From the NCBI RefSeq assembly GCF_003586445.1, contig NZ_CP030028.1:1750501-1814500 (forward strand): a DNA stretch of 64,000 nt, written 5' to 3'. Every line of letters begins with the position of its first letter. Positions within the stretch are counted from its first letter, which is position 1. This DNA comes from Bacillus sp. Y1. Its GTDB lineage: Bacteria > Bacillota > Bacilli > Bacillales > Cytobacillaceae. The translations under genes were made by a program, and so were the position numbers. Under the pieces are notes generated by a model. The model did not search any database and was not told where the DNA came from. It worked only from the letters and a program-made list of their open reading frames with translations. This document shows positions 44,310 to 53,664 of this stretch, in pieces.

Positions 44310-45155
44310 GTGAACGAATTGAATATTGGCATTAGAGCTCATGATATTGAAAACCGCCCGCTAGAAGAGTTAGTGAAAGAAATAGCTGGAAAGGGGCTCA
44401 CATCTGTACAGTTAGCCCTGAGTAAATCATTCGATAGTATTAACACAGAATTAGGTAGTTTAAGTCCTGGTTTAGCCAGATATATAGGGGATGAGTTTTC
44501 GAAACAACATATACAAATTGCTGTATTAGGTTGCTATTTTAATATGATCCATCCTGACCTTGTGGAGAGGAGAAAAGGTATCGAACGATTTAAAGAGCAT
44601 ATCCGCTTTGCAAGGGATTTTGGATGCAGTATTGTTGCGACTGAAACGGGTAATGTAAACGCAGACATCATCTATACAGAGGATAATTTCAAAGAAGAAC
44701 CGTTTTTAGAAGTAGTTGAAAGTGTTCGTGAACTCGTTCAAGAAGCTGAAAAATTTGGTGTGATCGTTGGTATTGAAGCAGGAGTGAACCATCCTGTCTA
44801 TTCGCCAAAAGTAATGAAGAGATTGTTAGATACCATTCCTTCGAATAATCTTCAAGTCATTCTTGATCCAGTAAATCTGTTAACCATTGAAACTTATGAG
44901 AATCAGGAGGAGATTTTTCAGGAAGCAATGGAGTTATTCGGTGATCGGGTAGTCGTTCTACATGCAAAGGATTTTAATATCCAAAATAACCAACTAACAA
45001 CCACTGCAGTGGGTAAGGGATTATTAAACTATGATTTCATATTAAAACAGATTAAAGAGAAGAAACCATATATGAATATTTTATTAGAAGAAACGAAGGA
45101 GCCTTATATTGATGAAAGTGTGGCTTTTTTAAAGGAAAGATATGAATTGTTTTAG
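44310..45155 (+). CDS. Sugar phosphate isomerase/epimerase-like TIM barrel protein
   Basis: A 281-residue protein of the xylose isomerase-like TIM barrel superfamily. It has LNIGIRAHDIE at the start, GCYFNMIHPD, GIEAGVNHPVYSPKVMKRLL, the metal-binding pattern VILDPVNLLT and VVVLHAKDFN, and the terminal Glu in NILLEETKEP. Members isomerise or epimerise sugars or inositols with a divalent metal. The start is GTG 44310, with AAGGTGAG upstream, 29 bp after the GH105 gene. The substrate is unknown; with the Gfo/Idh gene after the repeat array it might process released uronate or rhamnose derivatives. Confidence 0.85.
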   Translation: MNELNIGIRAHDIENRPLEELVKEIAGKGLTSVQLALSKSFDSINTELGSLSPGLARYIGDEFSKQHIQIAVLGCYFNMIHPDLVERRKGIERFKEHIRFARDFGCSIVATETGNVNADIIYTEDNFKEEPFLEVVESVRELVQEAEKFGVIVGIEAGVNHPVYSPKVMKRLLDTIPSNNLQVILDPVNLLTIETYENQEEIFQEAMELFGDRVVVLHAKDFNIQNNQLTTTAVGKGLLNYDFILKQIKEKKPYMNILLEETKEPYIDESVAFLKERYELF

Positions 45156-45162
45156 TATTTTG

Positions 45163-45942
45163 AAAAGCGGGTCTGATTCGGACAGGAAAGTTCATGCGAG
45201 TAGGTTTAGAGTCCGAAAGCGGGTCTGATTCGGACAGGAAAGTTCATGCGAGTAGGTTTAGAGTCCGAAAGCGGGTCTGATTCGGACAGGAAAGTACATG
45301 CGAGTAGGTTTTGAGTCCAAAAGCGGGTCTGATTCGGACAGGGAAGTTCATGCGAGTAGGTTTTGAGTCCGAAAGCGGGTCTGATTCGGACAGGGAAGTT
45401 CATGCGAGTAGGTTTTGAGTCCGAAAGCGGGTCTGATTCGGACAGGAAAGTTCATGCGAGTAGGTTTTGAGTCCGAAAGCGGGTCTGATTCGGACAGGAA
45501 AGTACATGCGAGTAGGTTTTGAGTCCGAAAGCGGGTCTGATTCGGACAGGGAAGTTCATGCGAGTAGGTTTTGAGTCCGAAAGCGGGTCTGATTCGGACA
45601 GGAAAGTTCATGCGAGTAGGTTTTGAGTCCGAAAGCGGGTCTGATTCGGACAGGAAAGTTCATGCGAGTAGGTTTTGAGTCCGAAAGCGGGTCTGATTCG
45701 GACAGGAAAGTTCATGCGAGTAGGTTTTGAGTCCGAAAGCAGGTCTGATTCGGACAGGGAAGTTCATGCGAGTAAGATTTGAGTCCGAAAGCAGGTCTGA
45801 TTCGGACAGGGAAGTTCATGCGAGTAAGATTTGAGTCCGAAAGCAGGTCTGATTCGGACAGGGAAGTTCATGCGAGTAGGTTTTGAGTCCGAAAGCGGGT
45901 CTGATTTGGACAGGAAAGTTCATGCGAGTAAGATTTGAGTCC
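45163..45942. repeat. Tandem array of fifteen 52-bp repeats
   Basis: Fifteen consecutive units of exactly 52 bp cover 780 bp. Each carries GCGGGTCTGATTCGGACAGG, then AAAGTTCATGCGAGTAGG and TTTTGAGTCCGAAA. Units differ only at a few positions (GCGGG/GCAGG, AGGAAA/AGGGAA, GTTC/GTAC, TAGGTTTT/TAAGATTT). TTCGGAC and GTCCGAA are inverted repeats within and across units. There are no unique spacers, so it is not a CRISPR array. It fills most of the gap between 45156 and 45989. Open frames on either strand here are products of the periodicity. Confidence 0.98.
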
Positions 45943-45989
45943 AGATATTCTTTATTAAAAAACTTTGGTTACTAATTGGGGGAAGAACC

Positions 45990-47300
45990 ATGAAGAAAAT
46001 TGTTGTATGTGGGTTAAGTAATCGAGCATTAGGAATGTTCGTTTACTCCATCCTTCATCAATTTGGTTCGCAAAATCAAATTGTAGGATTACTTGATTCC
46101 GATGATCGAAGAATTGAACTTTGCAAGGAACGCTTTCCAGAATTATTAGCACTTCCCACTTATGATCCCGATCAATTCCAACAAATGATTGACGAAACAA
46201 ATCCTGATACGGTGATTGTTACGAGTAGAGATGATACCCATATCAACTATATATTACAAGGGTTAGAGAGAAACTTAACTGTTATTACAGAAAAGCCAAT
46301 GGTTACGAATGCTCACGATGCTAGAAGAATCATAGAAGCGGAAAAGGTGAGCAAAGGGAAAGTAATTGTCGCCTTCAATTATCGTTATAATCCGTTCCAT
46401 CGAAAAATTAAAGAATTGATTTTAGAAGGGAAAATTGGAAGAGTCACGTCCGTTGATCTTAACTGGTATATAGATACATACCATGGTGCCAGCTACTTCA
46501 AAAGATGGAACCGCAACCGGGAATTTTCAGGTGGATTATCGATTCATAAATCAACTCACCATTTTGACCTAGTCAATTGGTGGCTTGATCAGAAACCAGA
46601 AGAAGTGTTTGCCTATGGCGCCTTACATTATTTTGGCAAAGACGGAGAATTTAATCCAAGTACAACAGACCATCGTTATTGTAGTACATGCGATGAAAAA
46701 CAGTTGTGTCATTACTATATGCGCTGGTCCGACCGCAGAAATAATGTGAATGCGAAAGATGACCACATTAAAGCAGATAGCATTGAAAAGTCAGCACAAA
46801 ACTATACGCATTATCGTCCGGATTCGTGTATTTTTGATCATTCTATTGAGATTGAAGATACATATGTGGCGACTGTAAAGTATGACAAAGGTGCGTTCTT
46901 AAGTTATTCCGTAAATTTCTCTCTTCCGTATGAAGGCTATCGATTAGCGATAAACGGTACGAAAGGAAGAATTGAAACCACTGAATACCATGAGCCAAGC
47001 CGAATTCCGTTTGAGGTTCCTGAACAGACGATTGAGTTTTATCCGTTATTTGGCGGGGCCAAGGAGACGATTCATGTTCTCCAAACTGGAGGAGGCCACG
47101 GGGGAGGAGATCCAGTTTTGTTGGAGGATCTGTTCTTAGGAGTCGATCAAACGCGCTCATATCCGATTTTAGCAGGTGCAGAAGCAGGAGCGTATTCCAT
47201 TGCTGTTGGTGAAGGGGTATGGCGTTCTGTAAAAGAAAATAAGCCATATAAGATAGAAGACTTATTACGAAATAACGCAGATCTTTCTTTAACAAAGTAG
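45990..47300 (+). CDS. Gfo/Idh/MocA-family oxidoreductase
   Basis: A 436-residue protein with an N-terminal Rossmann domain (KIVVCGLSNRALGMFVYSIL, then VIVTSRDDTHINYILQGLER), the EKP motif TVITEKPMVT and a C-terminal alpha/beta domain with GGLSIHKSTHHFDLVNWWLD containing the usual catalytic His. The cysteine group CSTCDEKQLCHYY is unusual and may bind metal. It should oxidise or epimerise a sugar using NAD(P). GGGGGAAG precedes the ATG. It is followed after 24 bp by a second GH105 gene. The physiological substrate is not known. Confidence 0.88.
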   Translation: MKKIVVCGLSNRALGMFVYSILHQFGSQNQIVGLLDSDDRRIELCKERFPELLALPTYDPDQFQQMIDETNPDTVIVTSRDDTHINYILQGLERNLTVITEKPMVTNAHDARRIIEAEKVSKGKVIVAFNYRYNPFHRKIKELILEGKIGRVTSVDLNWYIDTYHGASYFKRWNRNREFSGGLSIHKSTHHFDLVNWWLDQKPEEVFAYGALHYFGKDGEFNPSTTDHRYCSTCDEKQLCHYYMRWSDRRNNVNAKDDHIKADSIEKSAQNYTHYRPDSCIFDHSIEIEDTYVATVKYDKGAFLSYSVNFSLPYEGYRLAINGTKGRIETTEYHEPSRIPFEVPEQTIEFYPLFGGAKETIHVLQTGGGHGGGDPVLLEDLFLGVDQTRSYPILAGAEAGAYSIAVGEGVWRSVKENKPYKIEDLLRNNADLSLTK

Positions 47301-47324
47301 ATAACCAGCAAAAGGAGGATAAAA

Positions 47325-48356
47325 ATGCCACAATTAATTCTCGAGCAAAATCAGGTTTCTCAGGCCATCGACCGCGTTGTCGAAAGGACCTTTCAAATGG
47401 ATTTCGGATGGGATTGGCCAGGTGGAGTCGCTTTATATGGTGTAGCAGAAGCATACGAGGTAACCGGTGAGGAGAAGTACTTGCAATACATCAAGGATTG
47501 GGTCGATGCCGAGTTAGAAGATGGTCTTCCAAGACTGACCGTAAATGCTTCTTCCATTGGTCATATTCTATTAACCTTGTACAAGGAAACGAATGAAGAA
47601 AGGTATATCGAATATGCCACTCAAATGGCAGACTATTTACTCCATGATGCCGAGCGCTTTGCAGATGGTGTCCTGCAGCATACCGTTAACGGAAGTAAGT
47701 ATCAATTTCCGGAGCAAGCATGGGTGGATACGATGTTTATGGCTGGGTATTTCCTGTTGAGAATTGGCCATCTGTTAGATAGAGAGGATTATTTCAACTT
47801 TGGTTTAAAGCAATACCATGGACATGAAACATTTCTCCAGGATGACATGACAAACCTATACTATCATGGCTGGGACAATATTTCACAAAATCATATGTCC
47901 TCGATTTTTTGGGCAAGAGGGAATAGTTGGGCAGCCTATACAATGGCACGAGCACTTGAATTGATTGAGGTTCAGCATCCGTCTTTTATGATTATCCAGG
48001 GGTCATTACGTGACCAATTAAGTGCTTTGGTTCGCTTACAATCAGAGTCAGGACTTTGGCATACCATTGTAGACGATCCTACCTCTTATCTTGAAACATC
48101 AGGATCAGCTGGGATTGCTGCTGCACTATTAACAAGTGGGAAGCTATACAACAAATATATTCAAAAATCGGTTGAGGCAATCCTTGGTCAAATCAGAGAG
48201 GACGGTTCGGTGATGGGAGTATCGGCAGGAACAGCTGTTATGTTCGATGCTAACGGTTATAAAGAAGTTCCTTATAAGCGAGTCCAGGGTTGGGGACAAG
48301 GGCTTGTACTAGCCTTTTTATCACTGCTTCTAAAAAGAGAGAATAAAGACTTGTAA
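47325..48356 (+). CDS. GH105 unsaturated rhamnogalacturonyl hydrolase (second)
   Basis: This 343-residue GH105 enzyme is divergent from the one at 43196. The likely catalytic Asp is in EQAWVDTMFMAGY, with MDFGWDWPGGVALYGVAEAY, IFWARGNSWAAYTMARALEL and VSAGTAVMFDANGYKEVPYK. AAAGGAGG precedes the ATG. Size and motifs match B. subtilis YesR. Two GH105 enzymes in one locus suggest different chain lengths or linkages, as with YteR and YesR. A terminator follows 8 bp after the stop. Confidence 0.92.
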   Translation: MPQLILEQNQVSQAIDRVVERTFQMDFGWDWPGGVALYGVAEAYEVTGEEKYLQYIKDWVDAELEDGLPRLTVNASSIGHILLTLYKETNEERYIEYATQMADYLLHDAERFADGVLQHTVNGSKYQFPEQAWVDTMFMAGYFLLRIGHLLDREDYFNFGLKQYHGHETFLQDDMTNLYYHGWDNISQNHMSSIFWARGNSWAAYTMARALELIEVQHPSFMIIQGSLRDQLSALVRLQSESGLWHTIVDDPTSYLETSGSAGIAAALLTSGKLYNKYIQKSVEAILGQIREDGSVMGVSAGTAVMFDANGYKEVPYKRVQGWGQGLVLAFLSLLLKRENKDL

Positions 48357-48363
48357 ACATTGA

Positions 48364-48400
48364 AACCTGTGGTAGTAGAAAGCTTCCACAGGTTCTTTTA
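48364..48400 (+). terminator. Terminator after the second GH105 gene
   Basis: AACCTGTGG (48364-48372) pairs perfectly with CCACAGGTT (48386-48394), then CTTTT. It may be partial, since the genes that follow are functionally linked. Confidence 0.7.
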
Positions 48401-48441
48401 AATCAATAGATTCATGGATTGTGTGATAAAGGAGGAAGGAA

Positions 48442-50528
48442 ATGAAACCTTCATATGTGGTGATTGATGGAAATTCAATGATTTCTATCCCAAAACCGTC
48501 TCAACAGCAGTCAGGCATGCAGTTGAGATGATTAGCCGGGATCATGAAAAGGTACTGGGAAAATCACCTTCACTTGAAACAACTTTCACAGAAAAAGTGG
48601 ATATGGTTATTAGATATGCTGAAACAGCAGATGAGTGTCCTCAAAGACCTGAAGCTTTTGGTTTTCGGTTTCTGGAACAAGACGGAAAATGGTCCTGTCA
48701 TATTATCGGGTATGACGATTTAGGAATCATCTACGGTTTGCTGCATTACAGCCAACAATACTTAGGGGTTGATCCTTTTTGGTATTGGGCGGATATTCCG
48801 ATAAAACCGAAAACAAACATACATATTCCAACGACTGATTTTGATTCCCCAGAAAAAGCAGTAAGGTACCGAGGCTGGTTTGTGAACGATGAAGTTTGTC
48901 TGATCGGGTGGAAGGAGGAATATCCACCTACGAAAGAGATATGGTATCCCGTTTTTGAAGTGTTATTAAGATGCGGAGGAAATATGGTTATCCCTGGTAC
49001 CGACCTTCCGAGGGATGGGATTCATGCGAAATTAGCATCAGAAATGGGATTGTGGGTAACCCATCACCACGCGGAGCCGTTAGGAGCCGAAATGTTTTTA
49101 AGAGCATTTCCTGGTAAAAAACCAAGCTATAAGGAACATCCAGCGTTATTTGAGTCGTTATGGGAAGAAGCGATACAGAATCAGAAAGAGGACAAAATTG
49201 TCTGGGTGTTATCATTTCGGGGTCAAGGGGATGCGCCATTTTGGCTGTATGATCCGGAATTCGATACACCTGAAAAACGGGGTAAGATGATATCTAAAGT
49301 GGTGCGACGACAATACGACATGTTATGTGAATCTGTAGAGGAGCCTGTTTGTTCTATGGCTTTATACGGTGAAATTGCGGAGTTATATAAAGAAGGACAC
49401 ATCGATGTGCCGGAGGGAATTATTAAGATTTGGGCTGATAACGGCTATGGAAAAATGGTGTCGAGAAGACAAGGGAATGAAAACTACCGAATACCGGCTT
49501 TGCCGACTGCGGATGATTTCGGTGAACATGGAATTTACTATCATATTACGTTTCATGATCTTCAGGCGTCTAATCATTTGACGATGTTTCCCTCTTCTCC
49601 TGAACTCATTAAGGAAGAAGTAGAAAAGGCTTTACATGCGGGAGCTAACTCCTATGTTCTGGTTAATAGCGGTAATATTCGTCCTCATCTATACCCATTG
49701 GATGTAGTGAAAGAAATATGGAACTATGGCCAAGTAAAACTAGAAGAGCATATACAAACATTCATGAATCGTCTGTATACATCGAATACGAAAGAAATCT
49801 CACAGCTTTACAAAAGCTACTTTGAAAAAACAATCTCCTATGGTCCCCATTTAGATGACAAAGCAGGGGAGGAATTTTATCATCATCCAGCAAGAAAAAT
49901 CATTGGGCATTGGCTAGAAGGAAAAACGAATACCCCTCATCCTAGACTGATCTGGGCAACTGGAGAGATTCCTTTTAAGGATCAAGTTTGCTGGTTTAAA
50001 GAAAAATGCGAAAGCGCTGTTGATGGGTGGAAACAGTTATTAGAACAATGTAATGAATTATCCAATCAGCTTTCAGAGCAAGACCGAAATCGTTTCTATG
50101 CCCAATTTATGATACATGTTGAACTTCATGTGTCTGGCTGTAAAGGATTTATCAAGTTATGCAACGCTTATCTTTCATATGTTAAGGAGGAATATCCGCT
50201 TGCATTTGTTCAGTTATATCAGTCAATGAAGGCTTATAAAAACGGTCAACTTGCTTTCAAACGTGCCGAAGTTGGAAAATGGGAAAACTTTTATCGCGCG
50301 GACTGGTTAACGAATATAGAAAGTACAATTTACTCTCTAGAAGCAGCCCGGAAATTTGTCCGAATGCATGGGGATAGTCCGGAATTCTTTTTATGGTACA
50401 AGGAATATTTAATGCCAGAAACAGAAAAGCATATTTATTTGGAAAATACCCATCGAAATCCATTATCTGATGATGAATTAGCTAAAAGGCTAGAAGAGAA
50501 ATTTTTCAATAAGGAGGATAAGAAGTGA
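48442..50528 (+). CDS. GH115-like glycoside hydrolase with apparent -1 frameshift near the start
   Basis: The long frame (48528-50528, 666 residues) has GH115 features: YDDLGIIYGLLHYSQQYLGV, YRGWFVNDEVCLIGW, NMVIPGTDLPRDG and VTHHHAEPLGAEMF. Known GH115 enzymes remove (4-O-methyl-)glucuronic acid from polysaccharides. ATG 48528 has no ribosome site. A perfect AAGGAGG with ATG 48442 opens a 29-codon frame that ends at 48531, one frame off. Its product MKPSYVVIDGNSMISIPK joins sensibly with STAVRHAVEMISRDHEKVLG read in the main frame, the usual GH115 N-terminus. The shift lies near CCCAAAA at 48489-48495. Either a base is missing, or the ribosome slips. It overlaps the next gene by 4 bp. Confidence 0.78.
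48489..48495 (+). other. CCCAAAA slippery heptamer at the GH115 frame break
   Basis: In the upstream frame the codons read C-CCA-AAA, an X-XXY-YYZ heptamer. A -1 slip here would move exactly into the long downstream frame. I see no clear stem-loop or Shine-Dalgarno stimulator, so a lost A in the homopolymer is the simpler reading. Confidence 0.35.
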
Positions 50529-51214
50529 AAAGCGATGTAACAACTAATCGAATCAGGCTTTTTTTGGCTGGAGATTCGACCGTAGCAAGCTGTCCTCGGA
50601 GTGAGGCACCAATGGCTGGTTGGGGCCAAGTGTTTCAGTCTTTTTTTACAGAGGATATTAAAGTTCTTAACTTTGCGAAGGGTGGAGCAAGTACCAATAC
50701 CTTTATTGAGCAAGGGTATTTAGATATCATACTTGAGTTCATTCAGCCGAACGATTACCTGTTTATACAATTCGGACATAATGATCAGAAATCTTTTGGT
50801 ACCGAGCCCTTTACAAGCTATCCGTTAAACTTGACGGAATATGTAAATGGTGCACGAGATAAAGGTGCAATTCCGATTCTCGTTACTTCTGTCCACCGAA
50901 GAAATTTTGATGAACAGGGACGGTTAGTAAATACTCTCGGGGACTATCCAAGCTCTATGATTCAATTAGCAGAAACACTCGGCGTACAATTGATTAATTT
51001 ATGGGAAAAGACAGAAAAGCTCTATCAATCATTAGGTCCGGAAGATTCGAAAAAATTGTTTGTCTGGTTTCATGAAAATGAACATCCAAATTATCCAAAT
51101 GGACTTCAGGATAACACTCACTTTTGTGAGTCAGGAGCAAAAGAAGTCGGAAAGCTCGTAATAGAAGGAATAAAGGAATTAAAACTGCCGATCATGCCTT
51201 TTATAAAAGAGTAG
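50525..51214 (+). CDS. Rhamnogalacturonan acetylesterase, SGNH hydrolase (YesT/RhgT-like)
   Basis: A 229-residue SGNH/GDSL esterase. Block I is IRLFLAGDSTVAS (nucleophile Ser), block II is FAKGGASTNTFIE, block III is IQFGHNDQKS and block V is DNTHFCESGA with catalytic Asp and His. This is the pattern of rhamnogalacturonan acetylesterases, which remove acetyl groups from galacturonate in RG-I. There is no signal peptide, so it acts on imported oligomers. The start is GTG 50525, overlapping the GH115 stop as GTGA, with AAGGAGG upstream, so it is cotranscribed and coupled. Confidence 0.92.
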   Translation: MKSDVTTNRIRLFLAGDSTVASCPRSEAPMAGWGQVFQSFFTEDIKVLNFAKGGASTNTFIEQGYLDIILEFIQPNDYLFIQFGHNDQKSFGTEPFTSYPLNLTEYVNGARDKGAIPILVTSVHRRNFDEQGRLVNTLGDYPSSMIQLAETLGVQLINLWEKTEKLYQSLGPEDSKKLFVWFHENEHPNYPNGLQDNTHFCESGAKEVGKLVIEGIKELKLPIMPFIKE

Positions 51215-51249
51215 ATTGATAGACTTACAAAGAAGAGAAGGTGAAAAAT

Positions 51250-53247
51250 ATGGGGAAGAAGTTATATCATGGAGCAGCTTATTACCCGGAGCTTTGGGAT
51301 GAAAAGGCGATCGAAGAAGATATTAAGTTAATGAAACAAGCGGGTATTAATGTAGTTAGAATGGGGGAGTTTGCCTGGTCAACTATGGAGCCAGAAGAAG
51401 GGAAGTTTGAGCTAAGCTTTTTTGTGAAAATCATAGAAAGACTCTATGAAAATGGCATCGAGTCCGTCATGTGTACACCAACACCCACTCCACCCATCTG
51501 GTTCAGCCATGATCATCCAGAGCGCATGTATGTGGATCGAGACGGGAAGGTGATGGGGCATGGTTCGAGACAGCATGCATGTACTAACCATCCTTATTTT
51601 CGAGAAAGAGCCGCTATGATTACCGAAAATCTAGCAAAAGCAGTCGGAAGCTTGCCTGGAGTAATTGGATGGCAGATTGATAATGAGTTTAAGTGTCACG
51701 TGAGCGAATGTATGTGTCATACGTGTAAGGACCAATGGCATCTGTGGTTAAAGTACCGCTATGAAACAATAGAAAACCTTAATGACGCTTGGGGTACGAA
51801 GATTTGGAGTGAATATTATCATAGCTTTGAACAAGTGCCGCAGCCAGGTCCTGCTCCTTTCTTACACAACTCATCATTAAGTACGATCTACCAGATCTTT
51901 TCAATGGAGAAAATTGCTGAGTTTTCCGATGAACAGGCAGAAATCATTAGAGAGTATTCTAATGCACCTATTACCCATAATAGCTCTGTCTTTTTCAGTG
52001 TAGACAACGAAAGGCTTTACGAAAACTTAGATTTTGCTTCGTTTGACACTTATGCCACCATCGATCACTTTGAGAATTATTTGATTAATCATGATTTGTG
52101 GAGGAACTTCAAAAAAGGAAAGAATTTCTGGGTTATGGAAACAAGTCCATCCTATGCGGCGTCGTTAGAAAGTCATGCCAATCCTCATCCAAATGGCTAT
52201 CTAAAAGCAGAAGCAGCAGCTGCCTATGCATTAGGTGCTGAAGCGTTTTGTTATTGGTTATGGAGACAGCAGCGTGCAGGTTGTGAACAGCCACACGGTT
52301 CTGTAATCAGCGCATGGGGAAAACCGACCGTTGGATTCTCAAACGTGCTAGAAGTAGAAGAAATGCGTAAAGAAATTGAGCCAATTATTTTATCAACTAA
52401 GCCTTCTCAAGCAGAATTGGCTATTACGTATTCTGACCGGGGCAAGGCCTTCTTAAAGACCGAGCCGCATCGAGAATTGAATCATCGTACGTTAATCACA
52501 GATTTCTATAAACGAATTTTATCCATGGGAATTTATCGTGATGTAATCCCTGAAGGAGCGAGTTTAGATGGTTATAAACTATTGTTCACCCCGTTTATCC
52601 CGTATGTATCTTCCGATTATATCGCTCGGGCAATCGAGTTTGTAGAAAAGGGTGGGATTTGGATTGCTGGGCCATTAACAGGTGGCCGCACCGAACATCA
52701 CACGGTTCATACAGATAGAGCTTTAGGGGAATTAGAAAAATATGCCGGTGTAGAAGTACTTTACACCTACCCAATGGATGGTACTGGAAGCATCGGGCGT
52801 GCTTTTGATATTGCTGCACCACTAGGGAAATGGAGTTCCGTGTTCGAAGCAGATTCTAAAACTGCCGTTGGAATCATTGAGGAGGGGCTATCTAAAGGGA
52901 AAGCCTTCCTAACGGAGCATCAACTTGGAGCAGGAAAAATCGTCATGCTTGGGTCATTGCCACTAGGAGAAGCAGGAGACTTGCTGTTGCAGAAATTAGT
53001 CGATCATTATTCACAGGAAGCAAATCTTACTATGAGAACCGATGTATCACAAGGAACCATCGTTGCCCCAAGGCAAGGGGATGGGTACGCGGTTTGGTTT
53101 ATCATCAATATGGATGGGAAAGGCGGTTCAGTGACGATTCCGCAACGAGGTGTAGATTTGCAGACCAATAGCGCAGTTGAACCAGGAAAACTCGAGCTTA
53201 GCAGCTTTGAATATAAGGTGATCAAATTTAAGGAGGAGTTACGATGA
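51250..53247 (+). CDS. GH42 beta-galactosidase (YesZ-like)
   Basis: A protein of about 665 residues in three GH42 domains: catalytic TIM barrel, a trimerisation domain (from about 390) and a small C-terminal beta domain. The acid/base Glu lies in [12 protein letters not shown], the nucleophile Glu in [10 protein letters not shown], and a Cys group typical of the zinc site is in [15 protein letters not shown]. There is no signal peptide. I use ATG 51250 with AAGGTG 7 bases ahead; GTG 51241 is in frame but sits in that site. It should remove galactose from RG-I side chains. It lies 35 bp after the acetylesterase and overlaps the mutarotase by 4 bp. Confidence 0.93.
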   Translation: MGKKLYHGAAYYPELWDEKAIEEDIKLMKQAGINVVRMGEFAWSTMEPEEGKFELSFFVKIIERLYENGIESVMCTPTPTPPIWFSHDHPERMYVDRDGKVMGHGSRQHACTNHPYFRERAAMITENLAKAVGSLPGVIGWQIDNEFKCHVSECMCHTCKDQWHLWLKYRYETIENLNDAWGTKIWSEYYHSFEQVPQPGPAPFLHNSSLSTIYQIFSMEKIAEFSDEQAEIIREYSNAPITHNSSVFFSVDNERLYENLDFASFDTYATIDHFENYLINHDLWRNFKKGKNFWVMETSPSYAASLESHANPHPNGYLKAEAAAAYALGAEAFCYWLWRQQRAGCEQPHGSVISAWGKPTVGFSNVLEVEEMRKEIEPIILSTKPSQAELAITYSDRGKAFLKTEPHRELNHRTLITDFYKRILSMGIYRDVIPEGASLDGYKLLFTPFIPYVSSDYIARAIEFVEKGGIWIAGPLTGGRTEHHTVHTDRALGELEKYAGVEVLYTYPMDGTGSIGRAFDIAAPLGKWSSVFEADSKTAVGIIEEGLSKGKAFLTEHQLGAGKIVMLGSLPLGEAGDLLLQKLVDHYSQEANLTMRTDVSQGTIVAPRQGDGYAVWFIINMDGKGGSVTIPQRGVDLQTNSAVEPGKLELSSFEYKVIKFKEELR

Positions 53248-53558
53248 TTCGAAAAGCATCAGTTATGAAAGTGTTTCCTGGCTGTCACGATGAATACAAA
53301 AAACGTCATGATGAACTTTGGCGGGAAATGGAAATCGAATTAAGGAATCACGGAGCGCATCACTATTCCATTTTTTTAGATGAGAAGACCAATAGCCTCT
53401 TTTCATATGTAGAAATTGAGAGTGAAGAAAAGTGGAATCAGATGGCGCAAACGGATATTTGTCAAAAATGGTGGGCGTATATGAAGGACATTATGGAAAC
53501 GAACCCGGATAACAGTCCAGTTTCAACAGAGTTAAAGCAGGTGTTTTATTTAGACTAG
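53244..53558 (+). CDS. rhaM: L-rhamnose mutarotase
   Basis: This 104-residue protein matches RhaM throughout. The active-site residues known from the E. coli enzyme are at the same positions: Tyr18 and His22 in [14 protein letters not shown], and Trp76 in [10 protein letters not shown]. It interconverts alpha- and beta-L-rhamnose, the sugar freed from the RG-I backbone. Its ATG overlaps the stop of the GH42 gene (ATGA), so expression is coupled. It is the last gene of the operon and ends in a strong terminator. Its presence supports rhamnose as a product of this locus. Confidence 0.95.
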   Translation: MIRKASVMKVFPGCHDEYKKRHDELWREMEIELRNHGAHHYSIFLDEKTNSLFSYVEIESEEKWNQMAQTDICQKWWAYMKDIMETNPDNSPVSTELKQVFYLD

Positions 53559-53563
53559 AAAAG

Positions 53564-53607
53564 AAAAAGAGAGACCATTAGTGATACTGTTAGTGGTCTC
53601 TCTTTTT
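53564..53607 (+). terminator. Terminator of the GH115-rhaM operon
   Basis: AAAAAGAGAGACCA (53564-53577) pairs perfectly with TGGTCTCTCTTTTT (53594-53607), ending in T residues. Confidence 0.93.
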
Positions 53608-53664
53608 ATTAAGAGTCTATTTATTAGGGTGTAGAAGTTTATAACAATAAGAGGGGGATAGTTT

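Noticed and set aside
45206..45611. Minus-strand open frames encoding a repetitive protein (MNFPVRIRPAFGL...)
   Set aside because: They arise from the 52-bp periodicity, which cycles through all three frames. There is no ribosome site, and similar frames occur in every unit.
45163..45942. Possible CRISPR array
   Set aside because: The period is 52 bp with the whole unit conserved. There are no unique spacers and no cas genes nearby.
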